From: Fen-1364 sp049515135
GTDB taxonomy: Bacteria; Spirochaetota; Spirochaetia; SZUA-6; Fen-1364
Reading direction: 5' to 3'
DNA length: 64,000 nucleotides
Assembly: GCA_049515135.1 (NCBI GenBank)
Contig: JBEKUJ010000005.1
Coordinates: forward strand, 124,001 to 188,000
This document shows positions 1 to 7,703 of the stretch, in pieces. Within the stretch, counting starts at the first letter, position 1, and every line of letters begins with the position of its first letter. The position numbers and the translations under genes were made by a program. The notes beneath the pieces were generated by a model. It worked only from the letters and a program-made list of their open reading frames with translations, was not told where the DNA came from and searched no databases.

Positions 1-2
1 CC

Positions 3-302
3 AGCCTCTCCCTGGACGAGATGCGCCGGCTGGTGACAATCATCACCAACCCTCTGCGCTTCGATGTCAACACGTTCCAGAAGAGCAGGCAGATGCGGGC
101 GCGCTACGAGTATCTGCTGAGCAGGTTCCCGGATCCGCAGTCGGAGCCCACCGAGCCTGGGCCTCCCCTCGGTCTCCCGGATCAGCCGCCGCCCGTTTTC
201 GACCAGCCCTTGGCGTCCATCCCTCCCGCCGGATCCCGGCTTGTAAGGTCCTTCAGCTATTTTCTATCTATTTCTTTCCTGTGGTCGTCGCACAGTCTGT
301 AG
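3..302 (+). CDS. 3' end of an unidentified protein gene (partial)
   Basis: An open frame enters from the left edge and runs to a TAG at 300-302. The first 45 residues look like real protein (mixed charged and hydrophobic, including MRRLVTIITNP and ARYEYLL). The rest is proline-rich and then becomes low-quality sequence that overlaps the end of the opposite-strand zinc-ribbon gene by 46 bases. I do not recognise a family. The reading frame may have been shifted near base 180, or the true gene may simply have a disordered tail. Without the upstream sequence its function cannot be inferred. Confidence 0.35.
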   Translation, partial: SLSLDEMRRLVTIITNPLRFDVNTFQKSRQMRARYEYLLSRFPDPQSEPTEPGPPLGLPDQPPPVFDQPLASIPPAGSRLVRSFSYFLSISFLWSSHSL

Positions 303-538
303 AGCATGCCCGTCAGCGGGTTTTTCCGCGTGACTCTGGCACCGCATCGCACGCACAGGCCCTGGTCCCGTCTCTTCCTGTACAGGAGGGCGGAACGCTC
401 CGTCCCTGAGGACTGGTAGCGGCTCACTTGGACCCGGTATCCCTTGAAAAGCCAGGTGCCGATTGCCTTCTCGTCGCCGGTGCGCAGATCGGTGAACACA
501 CGCTTCAGAGCGTCAGAGGTGATCTTCCTCGGTTCCAT
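257..538 (-). CDS. Small zinc-ribbon-like protein, function unknown
   Basis: A 93-residue basic protein. The C-terminal half carries a candidate metal site, C62-x2-C65 followed by C83-x2-H86, inside a Lys/Arg-rich segment (YRKRRDQGLCVRCG). This pattern is typical of small nucleic-acid-binding zinc ribbons. The N-terminal half is predicted alpha/beta with no motif I recognise. The ATG at 538 has a good Shine-Dalgarno (GGAGGG about 6 bases upstream). It stands alone, facing the clipped gene at the window edge. A role in DNA or RNA binding is inferred only from the ribbon and the charge. Confidence 0.65.
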   Translation of the reverse strand: MEPRKITSDALKRVFTDLRTGDEKAIGTWLFKGYRVQVSRYQSSGTERSALLYRKRRDQGLCVRCGARVTRKNPLTGMLYRLCDDHRKEIDRK

Positions 539-655
539 GGTGTGCCCTCCATCTGACTTTCACCCATGAATTGATAATAGCATCGAGCACCGGGGAAGGC
601 AAATTCGGATCAGCTGCCCGCAGAACTGCGCGCAGGCGCGGATGTTCCGCAGCGG

Positions 656-1375
656 TTACCCGGCAGGCTGCATAGTCAGGGTCCCGACGTCGAAGAGTTT
701 GTCGCCGCGAATGTAATCGTAGACGAAAAACTCCCCGGGCACTTTCAGGCTCTTCTTGTAGGAAAAGGGCTCATAGCCGTCGTGCTGGAACCCGATTCTC
801 ATCTGTATCCGCATGCTGTCGGTTTCACCTGTTTCCACCTGCGGCCAGAAGCTGAAGTAGCCGCTGGTCTGCTTGTTGGTGAAATAGGGGTTGCGCCAGC
901 CTGTTTCCGCGGGCGGCGCCATTTTGTCGTTGATCCAGAGGGTGGCCTCTGCGGAAATCACAGGCTTGCCGTCACGCGCATCCACGATGCGCCCGAAGAT
1001 GTGCGGCATATTGTAGAAGTAGGTGAGACGCGCTTCTCCGCTGTCCGCCGCCGGGGAGGGAACAGTCCTGCCGGCGCGCGAAGGAGCGCCTTCCCGCCTC
1101 CTTCGGGCCACCACGTCAATGGCGCGATTGACGCAGGTGATCAGCTCTATCACGTTCACCAGCCGCCGCCCCTCCCCGTTGCCGTTACCGGTTGCCTGCA
1201 CAACCTCGCGGGTGAACCCACGTTCGCTCGTGATGTACTTGGGAGGGGTCCTGTTGAGGACATAGGCGGCCACGTCGAGCAAGAAAGAGCGCGTGGGACG
1301 CACGTCGGCACGGTCCTTCAGGACTATCTTCACAGTGTCCAGGACAAGGTCCTCGTTGTAATTCTTCAGCCGCAT
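656..1375 (-). CDS. ComFB-domain protein with C-terminal beta-rich domain
   Basis: A 239-residue protein. Residues 1-90 match the late-competence ComFB family: an N-terminal MRLKNYNEDL helix, then DVAAYVLNRTPPKYITSERG. ComFB domains are known in competence loci and, in cyanobacteria, as c-di-GMP-binding regulators. This copy lacks the CxxC cysteines of the Bacillus form. Residues 90-120 are a charged, Arg-rich linker. Residues 125-239 form an unusual second domain containing GRIVDARDGKPVISAEATLWI, which resembles a carboxypeptidase-regulatory-like beta sandwich. The start was set at ATG 1375, preceded by AAAGGA, rather than an upstream codon, because the family begins at this point. It is divergent from the HAD gene. 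The fusion suggests a regulatory or sensing role, which is an inference. Confidence 0.7.
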   Translation of the reverse strand: MRLKNYNEDLVLDTVKIVLKDRADVRPTRSFLLDVAAYVLNRTPPKYITSERGFTREVVQATGNGNGEGRRLVNVIELITCVNRAIDVVARRRREGAPSRAGRTVPSPAADSGEARLTYFYNMPHIFGRIVDARDGKPVISAEATLWINDKMAPPAETGWRNPYFTNKQTSGYFSFWPQVETGETDSMRIQMRIGFQHDGYEPFSYKKSLKVPGEFFVYDYIRGDKLFDVGTLTMQPAG

Positions 1376-1420
1376 GATGATTGATCCTTTTGCCTGCAAT
1401 GTATCACTCGGACAGGGGCT

Positions 1421-1448
1421 TTCACAGGATTTTCTAGCGATTTATACT
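1421..1448 (+). promoter_or_regulatory. Candidate promoter of the HAD gene, leaderless
   Basis: TTCACA (1421-1426) and TATACT (1443-1448) are 16 bases apart. The ATG at 1457 follows the -10 box by only 8 bases and has no Shine-Dalgarno, so transcription should begin at or next to the start codon. Confidence 0.45.
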
Positions 1449-1456
1449 GCCGCGCC

Positions 1457-2110
1457 ATGGAGCCCCGGAGGATACGCGCCATCATCTACGACTTCGACGA
1501 CACCATCGTGGAGAGCGAGCGGATCAACGATGCCCTGTTTTCGGACCTTCTCCTGAAGGAATATCGCCTGGAGCTCAGCCAGGAGGAGCTGGACATCCTC
1601 TACGGGTTCTCATGGACCGGCGTGTTCGACTGGCTGGCGGAGAACCGCGGCTTTCACAAGACCATGAAGGAAGTTTGGAAGACCTTTTTGGAGAAGAAGC
1701 GCGACTTCCTGAGGGGAAGGAAGTTGCGCGTGGCGCAGGGCATCGACAGGATGCTTTCCCTCCCGGTGCCCCAGGCCATTGTCAGCGGGTCCACCCGGGC
1801 GGAAATCGATGTCATGCTGGAAAACATCGACATGCCGGCGCACAGCGTCGACCTCATCCTCAGTGACGAGGATTGCGCGAAGGGGAAGCCGGACCCCGAG
1901 GGATTTCTCAGGGCTCTCGACCTCCTGAAAGCTCTTCCGAGCGAGGCGCTGGTATTCGAGGATTCCCCTGCCGGGATCGAGGCTGCGCGCAGGGCAGGGA
2001 TCCCGGTGGCTTTTGTGGCGGAGCTTGCCTCTCGCGACAATGCCCGGCTCGCCGATCTGCGCTTCGCGACATTTGCGGAAGCCTACCCCTGGGTCAGATC
2101 ACGGATCTGA
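1457..2110 (+). CDS. HAD-superfamily hydrolase, beta-phosphoglucomutase-like
   Basis: A 217-residue phosphatase or phosphomutase of HAD subfamily I. Motif 1 is YDFDDT, with nucleophile D12 and acid/base D14 (the DFDDT variant typical of phosphatases). Motif 2 is the serine in IVSGSTR, motif 3 the lysine in KGKPDPEGF, and motif 4 the acidic pair in VFEDSPAG. A helical cap lies between motifs 1 and 2, as in the pgmB/gph group. The substrate is probably a small phosphorylated metabolite and cannot be specified. The gene has no ribosome binding site and a promoter placed for a leaderless message. Its last 17 bases overlap the end of the convergent 75-residue gene. Confidence 0.88.
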   Translation: MEPRRIRAIIYDFDDTIVESERINDALFSDLLLKEYRLELSQEELDILYGFSWTGVFDWLAENRGFHKTMKEVWKTFLEKKRDFLRGRKLRVAQGIDRMLSLPVPQAIVSGSTRAEIDVMLENIDMPAHSVDLILSDEDCAKGKPDPEGFLRALDLLKALPSEALVFEDSPAGIEAARRAGIPVAFVAELASRDNARLADLRFATFAEAYPWVRSRI

Positions 2111-2321
2111 GCTCCGCCTCTTCTCTTTCCTTTGCGAGATATGCCCGTGTCAGGGCTTCTTCAGAAATGTAGCCCTTGTTGACTGCGATCCGTCCGAACC
2201 GGTCGCGGATGTGGCCCCCTTGCTGCCGCTGCTCCCGCATGACGTCGTGGGCCTGATCAAGAGTCATGAGGTTGTGTGACACGAGCCAGGTTGCTAGTCT
2301 CATCCTCTTCCACCGAGCCAT
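2094..2321 (-). CDS. Small MshEN/GspE-N-like helical domain protein
   Basis: A 75-residue soluble protein that is essentially one copy of the helical domain found at the N-terminus of type II secretion and type IV pilus ATPases. The hallmark pattern is present: LVSHNLMTLDQAHDVMREQ, then a glycine turn, then VNKGYISEEALTRAY. In MshE-type proteins, tandem copies bind c-di-GMP. A single free-standing half-site is usually annotated as hypothetical. The ATG at 2321 has a strong GGAGG Shine-Dalgarno, and an extended -10 (TGGTATAGT) lies just upstream at about 2345-2353 on this strand. It may act as an adaptor, but no partner ATPase is present in the window. Confidence 0.6.
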   Translation of the reverse strand: MARWKRMRLATWLVSHNLMTLDQAHDVMREQRQQGGHIRDRFGRIAVNKGYISEEALTRAYLAKEREEAELRSVI

Positions 2322-2374
2322 TCTTGCCTCCTTCCATTATGGTACTATACCAGCGCCGCCACGCAAAGGTTTCT

Positions 2375-2403
2375 TTGACCCGCGGGAGGTTCTTTGCTAC
2401 CAT
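2375..2403 (+). promoter_or_regulatory. Sigma-70 promoter of the kinase leader ORF
   Basis: TTGACC (2375-2380), a 17-base spacer, then TACCAT (2398-2403), with TGC just before the -10 hexamer as an extended element. The expected start of transcription (about 2410) falls on the ATG of a 21-codon ORF, so the message would be leaderless. The same TTGACC...TTGCTACxAT arrangement occurs before the mevalonate gene mvaS. Confidence 0.55.
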
Positions 2404-2410
2404 CGCAGGC

Positions 2411-2476
2411 ATGGGCAAAACGATCATCAGCCTCCTCAGGGAAACAGCCCAGTCGCATATTCGCAGGCGCACATGA
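2411..2476 (+). CDS. 21-residue leader peptide overlapping the kinase start
   Basis: A short ORF reading MGKTIISLLRETAQSHIRRR plus a final Thr. It starts 7 bases after the -10 box of the promoter at 2375-2403 and has no Shine-Dalgarno, so it would be translated from a leaderless message. Its stop overlaps the kinase ATG as ATGA (2473-2476), the classic geometry for translational coupling. The peptide is basic and amphipathic at its end. A cis-acting role, with its translation delivering ribosomes to the kinase start, is inferred. A chance ORF cannot be excluded. Confidence 0.4.
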   Translation: MGKTIISLLRETAQSHIRRRT

Positions 2477-3837
2477 CGGGCGGAGACCTTCTGGCGGACA
2501 GGTACAGGATAGACCGCGAGCTGGGACGGGGCGGCGCAGGCATCACGTTCCTGGTTCATGATACGCGCGACGACACCCAGGCGGTCGCCAAGCTCCTGCA
2601 TCTTGACCTGCTCTCGGACTGGAAAGCAGTGGAGCTTTTCGAAAGGGAGGCGGCCGTCCTCAAGGCGCTCCACAACCAGCGGATTCCGGCCTACAAGGAT
2701 TTTTTCCGCGCCGATGTGGACGGTGTGGCGCGTTTTGTCCTTGTGCGCGAGTTCGTCCAGGGGACGAGCCTGCAGGAAAAGGTGGACTCCGGCTGGCGCG
2801 CAACCGAGAAGGAGATCTGCGACATCGGCGCGCGTCTTCTTTCGGTTGTGGACTACATCCATTCCGTTCGGCCTCCGGTCATTCACCGGGACATCAACCC
2901 CCGCAACATCATTCAACGCGAGGACGGGGAGGTGTTCCTGCTGGACTTCGGAGGCGTCCAGGATGCAATCCGGATCTCTGGCAGCGCAAGCCCCACCATC
3001 ATCGGCACCCCCGGCTATACTCCCCTGGAGCAGTTCAGCGGCCGGGCCACGGTCCGTTCCGACCTGTACGCGGCCGCAGCCACCCTGCTCTTTCTGCTCA
3101 CGCACAGGAACCCCGCTGATCTTCCCACGCGGAATATGAAGATAGACTTCCGGGCCGTTGTGGAAGTCTCTTCCCCCGGGCTGGCGCGCGTGCTTGCAAG
3201 CTGGCTTGAGCCTGACGAAGCGCGCCGCACCCTCTCGGTTTCGGATGCAGCAGCGCTCCTGAGGGGTGAGGAGATTTCCCCCGGGACGGGCGGGGCCCCG
3301 GCCTCTTCCCTGCCCTACGGATCGCGGATCACACTGGAGGAAAGCGAAGATCGATTGCGGCTGGAGATTCCAGAGCGCAGCGGCAGGAGATCCGCCTACG
3401 GCGGGTTCGGAATAATCTGGCTGGGCATCGTCGGATTCTGGACGTACTCAGCGGTAAGCATGGGGGCGCCGTTCGGATTCCGCTTCTTCTCCCTGCCCTT
3501 CTGGGCCATCGGGGTCCTCATCATTGCCAGGTCTCTGGGTCGACTCTTCGGCAGGGTCGGGATTACGATCGACAGAGAAAGCCTCACCTTCACCAGGAAG
3601 TTTCTTTTCTTTCGCCGAGAAGAGAAGGTACCCATTTCCGAGGTGGGACCCTGCGTGGAGCGGGAAGGCCGTGCTCCGGGCCGCCGCTCCCGCTACGAGC
3701 GTGAGTACGCGCCGCGGTCATTCCTTTCCCTGGACCTCGGTGCGAAGACGTACAGGTTCGGGGCAGAGCTCTCGCCGCGGGAGCGGGAATGGCTGCGGGA
3801 CCGGATCAACGCCGAGGTCCGGCGGCTGCGGGAATAG
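2473..3837 (+). CDS. Membrane-linked Ser/Thr protein kinase (Hanks type)
   Basis: A 454-residue protein. The kinase domain spans about residues 10-270: glycine loop LGRGGAG, ATP lysine K40 (AVAKLL), catalytic loop HRDINPRN with D140, DFG at D158 and GTPGYTPLEQF in the activation segment. The catalytic loop has Asn (N142) where Ser/Thr kinases normally carry Lys (HRDxK). After a linker come two membrane segments (about 312-330 and 340-358) and a soluble tail, so the topology is unlike PknB because there is no extracellular PASTA region. The start at 2473 was chosen because the glycine loop follows immediately and because it overlaps the leader ORF as ATGA. Active kinase is likely but not assured. 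Confidence 0.88.
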   Translation: MTGGDLLADRYRIDRELGRGGAGITFLVHDTRDDTQAVAKLLHLDLLSDWKAVELFEREAAVLKALHNQRIPAYKDFFRADVDGVARFVLVREFVQGTSLQEKVDSGWRATEKEICDIGARLLSVVDYIHSVRPPVIHRDINPRNIIQREDGEVFLLDFGGVQDAIRISGSASPTIIGTPGYTPLEQFSGRATVRSDLYAAAATLLFLLTHRNPADLPTRNMKIDFRAVVEVSSPGLARVLASWLEPDEARRTLSVSDAAALLRGEEISPGTGGAPASSLPYGSRITLEESEDRLRLEIPERSGRRSAYGGFGIIWLGIVGFWTYSAVSMGAPFGFRFFSLPFWAIGVLIIARSLGRLFGRVGITIDRESLTFTRKFLFFRREEKVPISEVGPCVEREGRAPGRRSRYEREYAPRSFLSLDLGAKTYRFGAELSPREREWLRDRINAEVRRLRE

Positions 3838-3845
3838 CCAGACGC

Positions 3846-3874
3846 TTGACACCCCCCAAAACCGGCCTTTTAAT
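3846..3874 (+). promoter_or_regulatory. Sigma-70 promoter of the LiaF-like gene and acyl-CoA ligase
   Basis: A perfect TTGACA (3846-3851), a 17-base spacer and TTTAAT (3869-3874). Transcription should start near 3881, giving a 17-base leader that contains the TAAGGAG ribosome binding site before the ATG at 3898. Confidence 0.65.
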
Positions 3875-3897
3875 TGAGGTCCTAAGGAGAAACGCAT

Positions 3898-4425
3898 ATG
3901 CCGTCTCTGATCGATGGGATCTTCTGGGGAGTTCTCCTCATCGCCGTCGGCGCGTGGTTCATCCTTCGGCGCTTTGTCCCCTTCCATATCCCGGTGGTTC
4001 GTCTCATCATCGCGGTTCTGTTCGTCTACGTCGGGATCCGGGTGCTTGTACACGGGCCTTTCTCGCGCAGCGGCCCTGTGGGTGTCTTCTCAGAGTCGCA
4101 CCAGAGATACACGCCGGGGTGGGAGAGGGACTACAACATCATCTTCAGCAGCGGCGATGTGGACCTTTCCGATGTGACAGTCGGCGCATCAAGCATCAAC
4201 ACACAGGTGAACGTCGTGTTCGGGAGCGGCGTGCTGCGCATCAACCCTGCCCTGCCCGTACGCGTCGACATGACAGCGGCATTCGGCACGGTGGAGGCGC
4301 CTGACGGCCGCTCGGTGTCGTTCGGGGACACGGTCTACACTTCCGCAGCCTACCGTGACGGCGCCCCGGCCCTTGTGGTGCACGCCTCCGCGGTCTTTGG
4401 CAGGCTCGTGATAGCACGACCATAG
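3898..4425 (+). CDS. LiaF-like two-TM membrane protein
   Basis: A 175-residue protein with two closely spaced membrane helices (about residues 8-24 and 33-52). A beta-strand-rich C-terminal domain of repeated V-x-V-x-x-x-G strands follows (for example VNVVFGSGVLRINP and MTAAFGTVEAPDG). This layout matches the LiaF / cell-wall-active-antibiotic-response C-terminal family (DUF2154-like beta helix), members of which report envelope stress to two-component or kinase partners. It has a strong Shine-Dalgarno and its own promoter, and lies 13 bases before the acyl-CoA ligase. The adjacent Ser/Thr kinase may be functionally linked. That link is an inference. Confidence 0.65.
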   Translation: MPSLIDGIFWGVLLIAVGAWFILRRFVPFHIPVVRLIIAVLFVYVGIRVLVHGPFSRSGPVGVFSESHQRYTPGWERDYNIIFSSGDVDLSDVTVGASSINTQVNVVFGSGVLRINPALPVRVDMTAAFGTVEAPDGRSVSFGDTVYTSAAYRDGAPALVVHASAVFGRLVIARP

Positions 4426-4438
4426 GCAGGAACGGACC

Positions 4439-6145
4439 ATGCAGATCAACAAAGTGGCGGAATCACGCGGTGTGCATTCCGTGCGGGAAATGATAGATGG
4501 CTTCAGCAGCGGGATGCTTGGGGCTCCGGCCCTTTCAATGAAAAAGGAAAGCGGATACTGGACAATCTCCTATGGGGAGCTGCGGGAGCACGTGCTCGCG
4601 CTGGCAACAGCGCTTCTGGACCAGGGAATCAGCAAAGGGGACAGAGTTGGCCTCATATCGGAAAACAGGAGCGAATGGGTCATAACGTACCTGGCAGTGA
4701 CCAGCATCGGTGCTGTGATCGTTCCTTACGACATATTGCTGAAAACGGAGGAGCTGTCAGCTATTGTGCGGGCCAGCGGCGCCGGGCTGATCTTCACCTC
4801 CGCCGAATACCTGGAAAAAGTCCAGAAGGCCGCTGCGGGGATCGTGAAAAACCTTGTTCTTTTTGAAAACACGTTTTCTTCAATAGTGGAAAAAGGAAGG
4901 GGACTGCTGTCGGCAGGAGACGGCGGGTACGCCCGGTCCCAGGTCGCTCCGGATGATCTTGCGGCCCTCATCTTCACCTCCGGCACCACGGGCACTCCCA
5001 AAGGCGTCATGCTCTCTCACAGGAACCTCGTGGAGAACGGGGACGGCGTGCAGATGACCACCCCGCTTGGACCGGGAGACAACTGGATCATCGTGCTGCC
5101 GTTCCACCACACGTACCCCACCAGCCTGGGGATCTTCACGCCGCTTCTCAGCTACGGACGGATCACCTGCGTGCCGTCCATGAAGACCAACGTTCTCATC
5201 GGGATCATGAAAGACACCGGAGCAACATGCGTGCCCGCCATGCCCCTCCTGATCGAAAAGATCTACAAGGGGATCCTTGCCAACGTGAAGGCCAAAGGGG
5301 CGGCCGTGCAGGTGCTGTTCCGGCTGATGTTCGCCGTGAGCATGTTCTTCTTCAAGGTCCTGCACATCCGGCTGGGCAAGCTCCTCTTCGCGTCCGTGGC
5401 CCGCGAGCTGGGAGTGTCGAAGCTGCGCTTCTTTGTTTCGGGAGGCGGGCCCATCGCCAAGGATGTCATCGACGGGATGGAGGCGCTGGGGCTCGTCACG
5501 TTCCAGGGCTACGGTCTCACCGAGACCTCCCCGGTGATCTCCACCACGTGCCCTGCCCACAACAAGCCGGGCTCCGTGGGCCTGCCGCTGCACAACGTCG
5601 AGGTGCGCATCGATGCGCCGGATCACAACGGCAACGGCGAGATCCTGGCGCGGGGCTCCAACGTGATGCTGGGATACTACGGGATGCCGGAGAAGACGGC
5701 CGAGGTGATCGATTCGCAGGGATGGCTGCACACAGGTGACATCGGGAAGCTGGACCAGGACGGCTACCTATATATCACCGGGCGCCTGAAGAACATCATT
5801 GTCACCAAGGGCGGGAAGAACATTTACCCCGAGGAGATCGAGAACCTGCTCCAGGCCAGCCCCCTGCTCTCCGAGGTGGTTGTGGTGGGCAAGCTGGACA
5901 GCGAGGGCGGTGAGTATCCCCACGCAATTATCTATCCCGACCCGGAGGTGCTTGCCGCAATGCGGCCCGGGAAGAGCTTCACGGAGGATGAGGTGCGCGG
6001 GATCGTGCGCGCCGAGATCCAGAAATGCACCTCGGGGGCCGCACGGTACAAGATCCCGCAGAGCTTCGAGCTTTCCCCCGTCGAGCTGCCCAAGACGTCC
6101 ACGCGGAAGGTCAAGCGTTACCTGTTCGCCGAAGCGGCGCGCTGA
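4439..6145 (+). CDS. AMP-forming acyl-CoA ligase (long-chain fatty acid type)
   Basis: A 568-residue ANL-superfamily adenylating enzyme that activates a carboxylic acid with ATP and transfers it to CoA. Core motifs are present: IFTSGTTGTPKG (about residue 178, P-loop), YGLTETSP (about 358), GWLHTGDIG (about 427), the hinge GRLKNIIVTKGGKNI, and the C-terminal catalytic lysine region PKTSTRKVKR. The sequence resembles FadD-like long-chain ligases more than acetyl-CoA synthetase, which is present separately at 34.7 kb. It follows the LiaF-like gene by 13 bases and probably shares its promoter. Likely use: activation of exogenous fatty acids for membrane lipid synthesis. Confidence 0.88.
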   Translation: MQINKVAESRGVHSVREMIDGFSSGMLGAPALSMKKESGYWTISYGELREHVLALATALLDQGISKGDRVGLISENRSEWVITYLAVTSIGAVIVPYDILLKTEELSAIVRASGAGLIFTSAEYLEKVQKAAAGIVKNLVLFENTFSSIVEKGRGLLSAGDGGYARSQVAPDDLAALIFTSGTTGTPKGVMLSHRNLVENGDGVQMTTPLGPGDNWIIVLPFHHTYPTSLGIFTPLLSYGRITCVPSMKTNVLIGIMKDTGATCVPAMPLLIEKIYKGILANVKAKGAAVQVLFRLMFAVSMFFFKVLHIRLGKLLFASVARELGVSKLRFFVSGGGPIAKDVIDGMEALGLVTFQGYGLTETSPVISTTCPAHNKPGSVGLPLHNVEVRIDAPDHNGNGEILARGSNVMLGYYGMPEKTAEVIDSQGWLHTGDIGKLDQDGYLYITGRLKNIIVTKGGKNIYPEEIENLLQASPLLSEVVVVGKLDSEGGEYPHAIIYPDPEVLAAMRPGKSFTEDEVRGIVRAEIQKCTSGAARYKIPQSFELSPVELPKTSTRKVKRYLFAEAAR

Positions 6146-6195
6146 GCCGCTGTCCCACCGTCGCTTTCCTGGGTAGATTCTCCAGGGAGGCCGAG

Positions 6196-6723
6196 ATGAG
6201 CGAGAGTCTGCCCGACCGTCATGAAACGGCGACAATCGGCGGCGGTTGTTTCTGGTGCATGGAGGCAGTGCTCCAGAGGATCGAGGGGGTGCTGTCGGTG
6301 ACATCCGGCTATGCCGGCGGTTCCGCCATTCAGCCCACCTACGAGCAGGTCTGCGCGGGGGAAACGGGGCATGCGGAGGTGGTCCAGGTGGAGTTCGATC
6401 CGCAGCTCATCAGCTACGAGGAGCTCCTGGACGTCTTCTGGCAGGCGCATGATCCAACCACGCCGAACAGGCAGGGAGCCGATATCGGCACCCAGTACCG
6501 CTCCATCATCCTCACGGCTGACGATCAGCAGAAGAAAGCCGCAGAAGCCTCAAAGAAGAAGGCCCAGAAGAACCGGCATGACCCAATTGTCACTGAGATA
6601 CGTCCGCTGGAAGCCTTCTGGAAAGCGGAGGACTATCACCAGAACTACTACAACTCCCATACCAGCGCCGGATACTGCAGGGTTGTGATATCTCCGAAGC
6701 TTAAAAAGCTGAAGCTGGAGTAG
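6196..6723 (+). CDS. msrA: Peptide methionine-S-sulfoxide reductase MsrA
   Basis: A 175-residue enzyme that reduces methionine-S-sulfoxide in proteins. The active-site motif GCFWCMEA places the nucleophile at C18. Other family blocks are SGYAGG, YEQVCAGETGHAEVV, FWQAHDPTTPNRQGADIGTQYRS and the C-terminal HTSAGYC, whose cysteine is a candidate resolving residue. The start at ATG 6196 follows AGGGAGG and matches the usual N-terminus; the frame is open upstream without homology. No signal peptide is present, so the enzyme is cytoplasmic. It is 50 bases downstream of the acyl-CoA ligase and may be read through from it. Confidence 0.95.
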   Translation: MSESLPDRHETATIGGGCFWCMEAVLQRIEGVLSVTSGYAGGSAIQPTYEQVCAGETGHAEVVQVEFDPQLISYEELLDVFWQAHDPTTPNRQGADIGTQYRSIILTADDQQKKAAEASKKKAQKNRHDPIVTEIRPLEAFWKAEDYHQNYYNSHTSAGYCRVVISPKLKKLKLE

Positions 6724-6724
6724 C

Positions 6725-7543
6725 CTACGCCCCGCGCCAGGGAGACACGAGCTGCAGGCTGAGCTCCCTGAGCCTTCGTCGAGCGGCCGTATTGTAAGCC
6801 TGCGCAAGAGCGCGAGCCGGCCTGGCCTGGTCGAAATACCCGCCGGATGCGCCGCCGGCAAGCGCGGCGGTCAGGACCTCCCGGATGGACTCCACACCGC
6901 GGCTCACGGGACCCAACGGCGCGATTCCTGCCTCACGCACCATTCGCGTGTCGAGGTACGTGCCCGGATGAAGCGCGTGCACCTGGAGTCCGTGATGGAG
7001 TGCCGCCAGATCGAAGCTCATCATGATGAGTGCCAGCTTGCTCCTGCAGTAGGCCCGCACGCCGCTGTACCCGCGCTCGGTCATCAGGTCATCGAAGTCC
7101 AGGGTCTCCTGGCCTGCCGATGCGACGTTGATGACGGCAAGGCGCGGAAGCCCTCGGGCAAGCAGCTCCTCCGTGAGGAGGAAGGGAGCAAGGTAGTTCA
7201 CCGCGAAGCGAAGCTCATGTCCGTCCCTGCTCAGCTCGCGCCTTTTCCCGTCAGCTCCGAATCCCACTCCGGCGTTGTTGATGAGGATGTCCAGCGGGCC
7301 GGCGCCCGCGACTTTCCGGCCAAGAGCCGCTGTTTCCTCCAGGGATGAAAGGTCAGCCGCGAAACCCTGCACGGTCGCCCCTAGCGCGGCAAGCTCCGCG
7401 GTCACTCCGCCCAGCTTCCCCGCGTCCCTTCCATGAACCAGGAGCCGCGCGCCGGAGCCAGCCAGGGAGCGCGCCAGCGCCAGGCCGATGCCGCTTGTCG
7501 CTCCGGTGAGGAATACGCTCTTTCCACTGACAGCGTCGTTCAT
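6725..7543 (-). CDS. Short-chain dehydrogenase/reductase (retinol-dehydrogenase-like)
   Basis: A 272-residue classical SDR. The Rossmann cofactor motif is TGATSGIG near the N-terminus, followed by the NNAG motif (INNAGVGFG), the serine region NVASAGQ and the catalytic YCRSK (YxxxK). The Arg after the glycine-rich loop region (HGRDAGKLG) suggests NADP(H). The overall pattern resembles the WW-domain-oxidoreductase/retinol dehydrogenase branch. The substrate is unknown. The gene is convergent with msrA, with stop codons one base apart, and is divergent from the first DMT transporter. Confidence 0.85.
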   Translation of the reverse strand: MNDAVSGKSVFLTGATSGIGLALARSLAGSGARLLVHGRDAGKLGGVTAELAALGATVQGFAADLSSLEETAALGRKVAGAGPLDILINNAGVGFGADGKRRELSRDGHELRFAVNYLAPFLLTEELLARGLPRLAVINVASAGQETLDFDDLMTERGYSGVRAYCRSKLALIMMSFDLAALHHGLQVHALHPGTYLDTRMVREAGIAPLGPVSRGVESIREVLTAALAGGASGGYFDQARPARALAQAYNTAARRRLRELSLQLVSPWRGA

Positions 7544-7703
7544 GAAGTAGACATGATATCACATGCACCCCACGAGCGCACCCGGGCGCTTGCCAAAGGA
7601 TCCTCACAAGCTTCGGCGTGGCCCTGGCCAAGGCAGCGGTGCAGCCGCCTTCTGATGCCGTGGTTGTCCAAGGAGGCACGTTCTGGTAGCGTGATGCTCA
7701 ATC

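Noticed and set aside
782..1384. Forward open frame opposite the ComFB gene
   Set aside because: No recognisable protein character; the reverse-strand ComFB domain explains the region.
2257..3105. Reverse open frame over the kinase gene
   Set aside because: Shadow of the kinase domain on the opposite strand.
4880..5731. Long open frame on the reverse strand inside the acyl-CoA ligase gene
   Set aside because: It mirrors the codons of a certain gene, has low-complexity His/Arg-rich sequence and no family motif; typical antisense shadow in GC-rich DNA.
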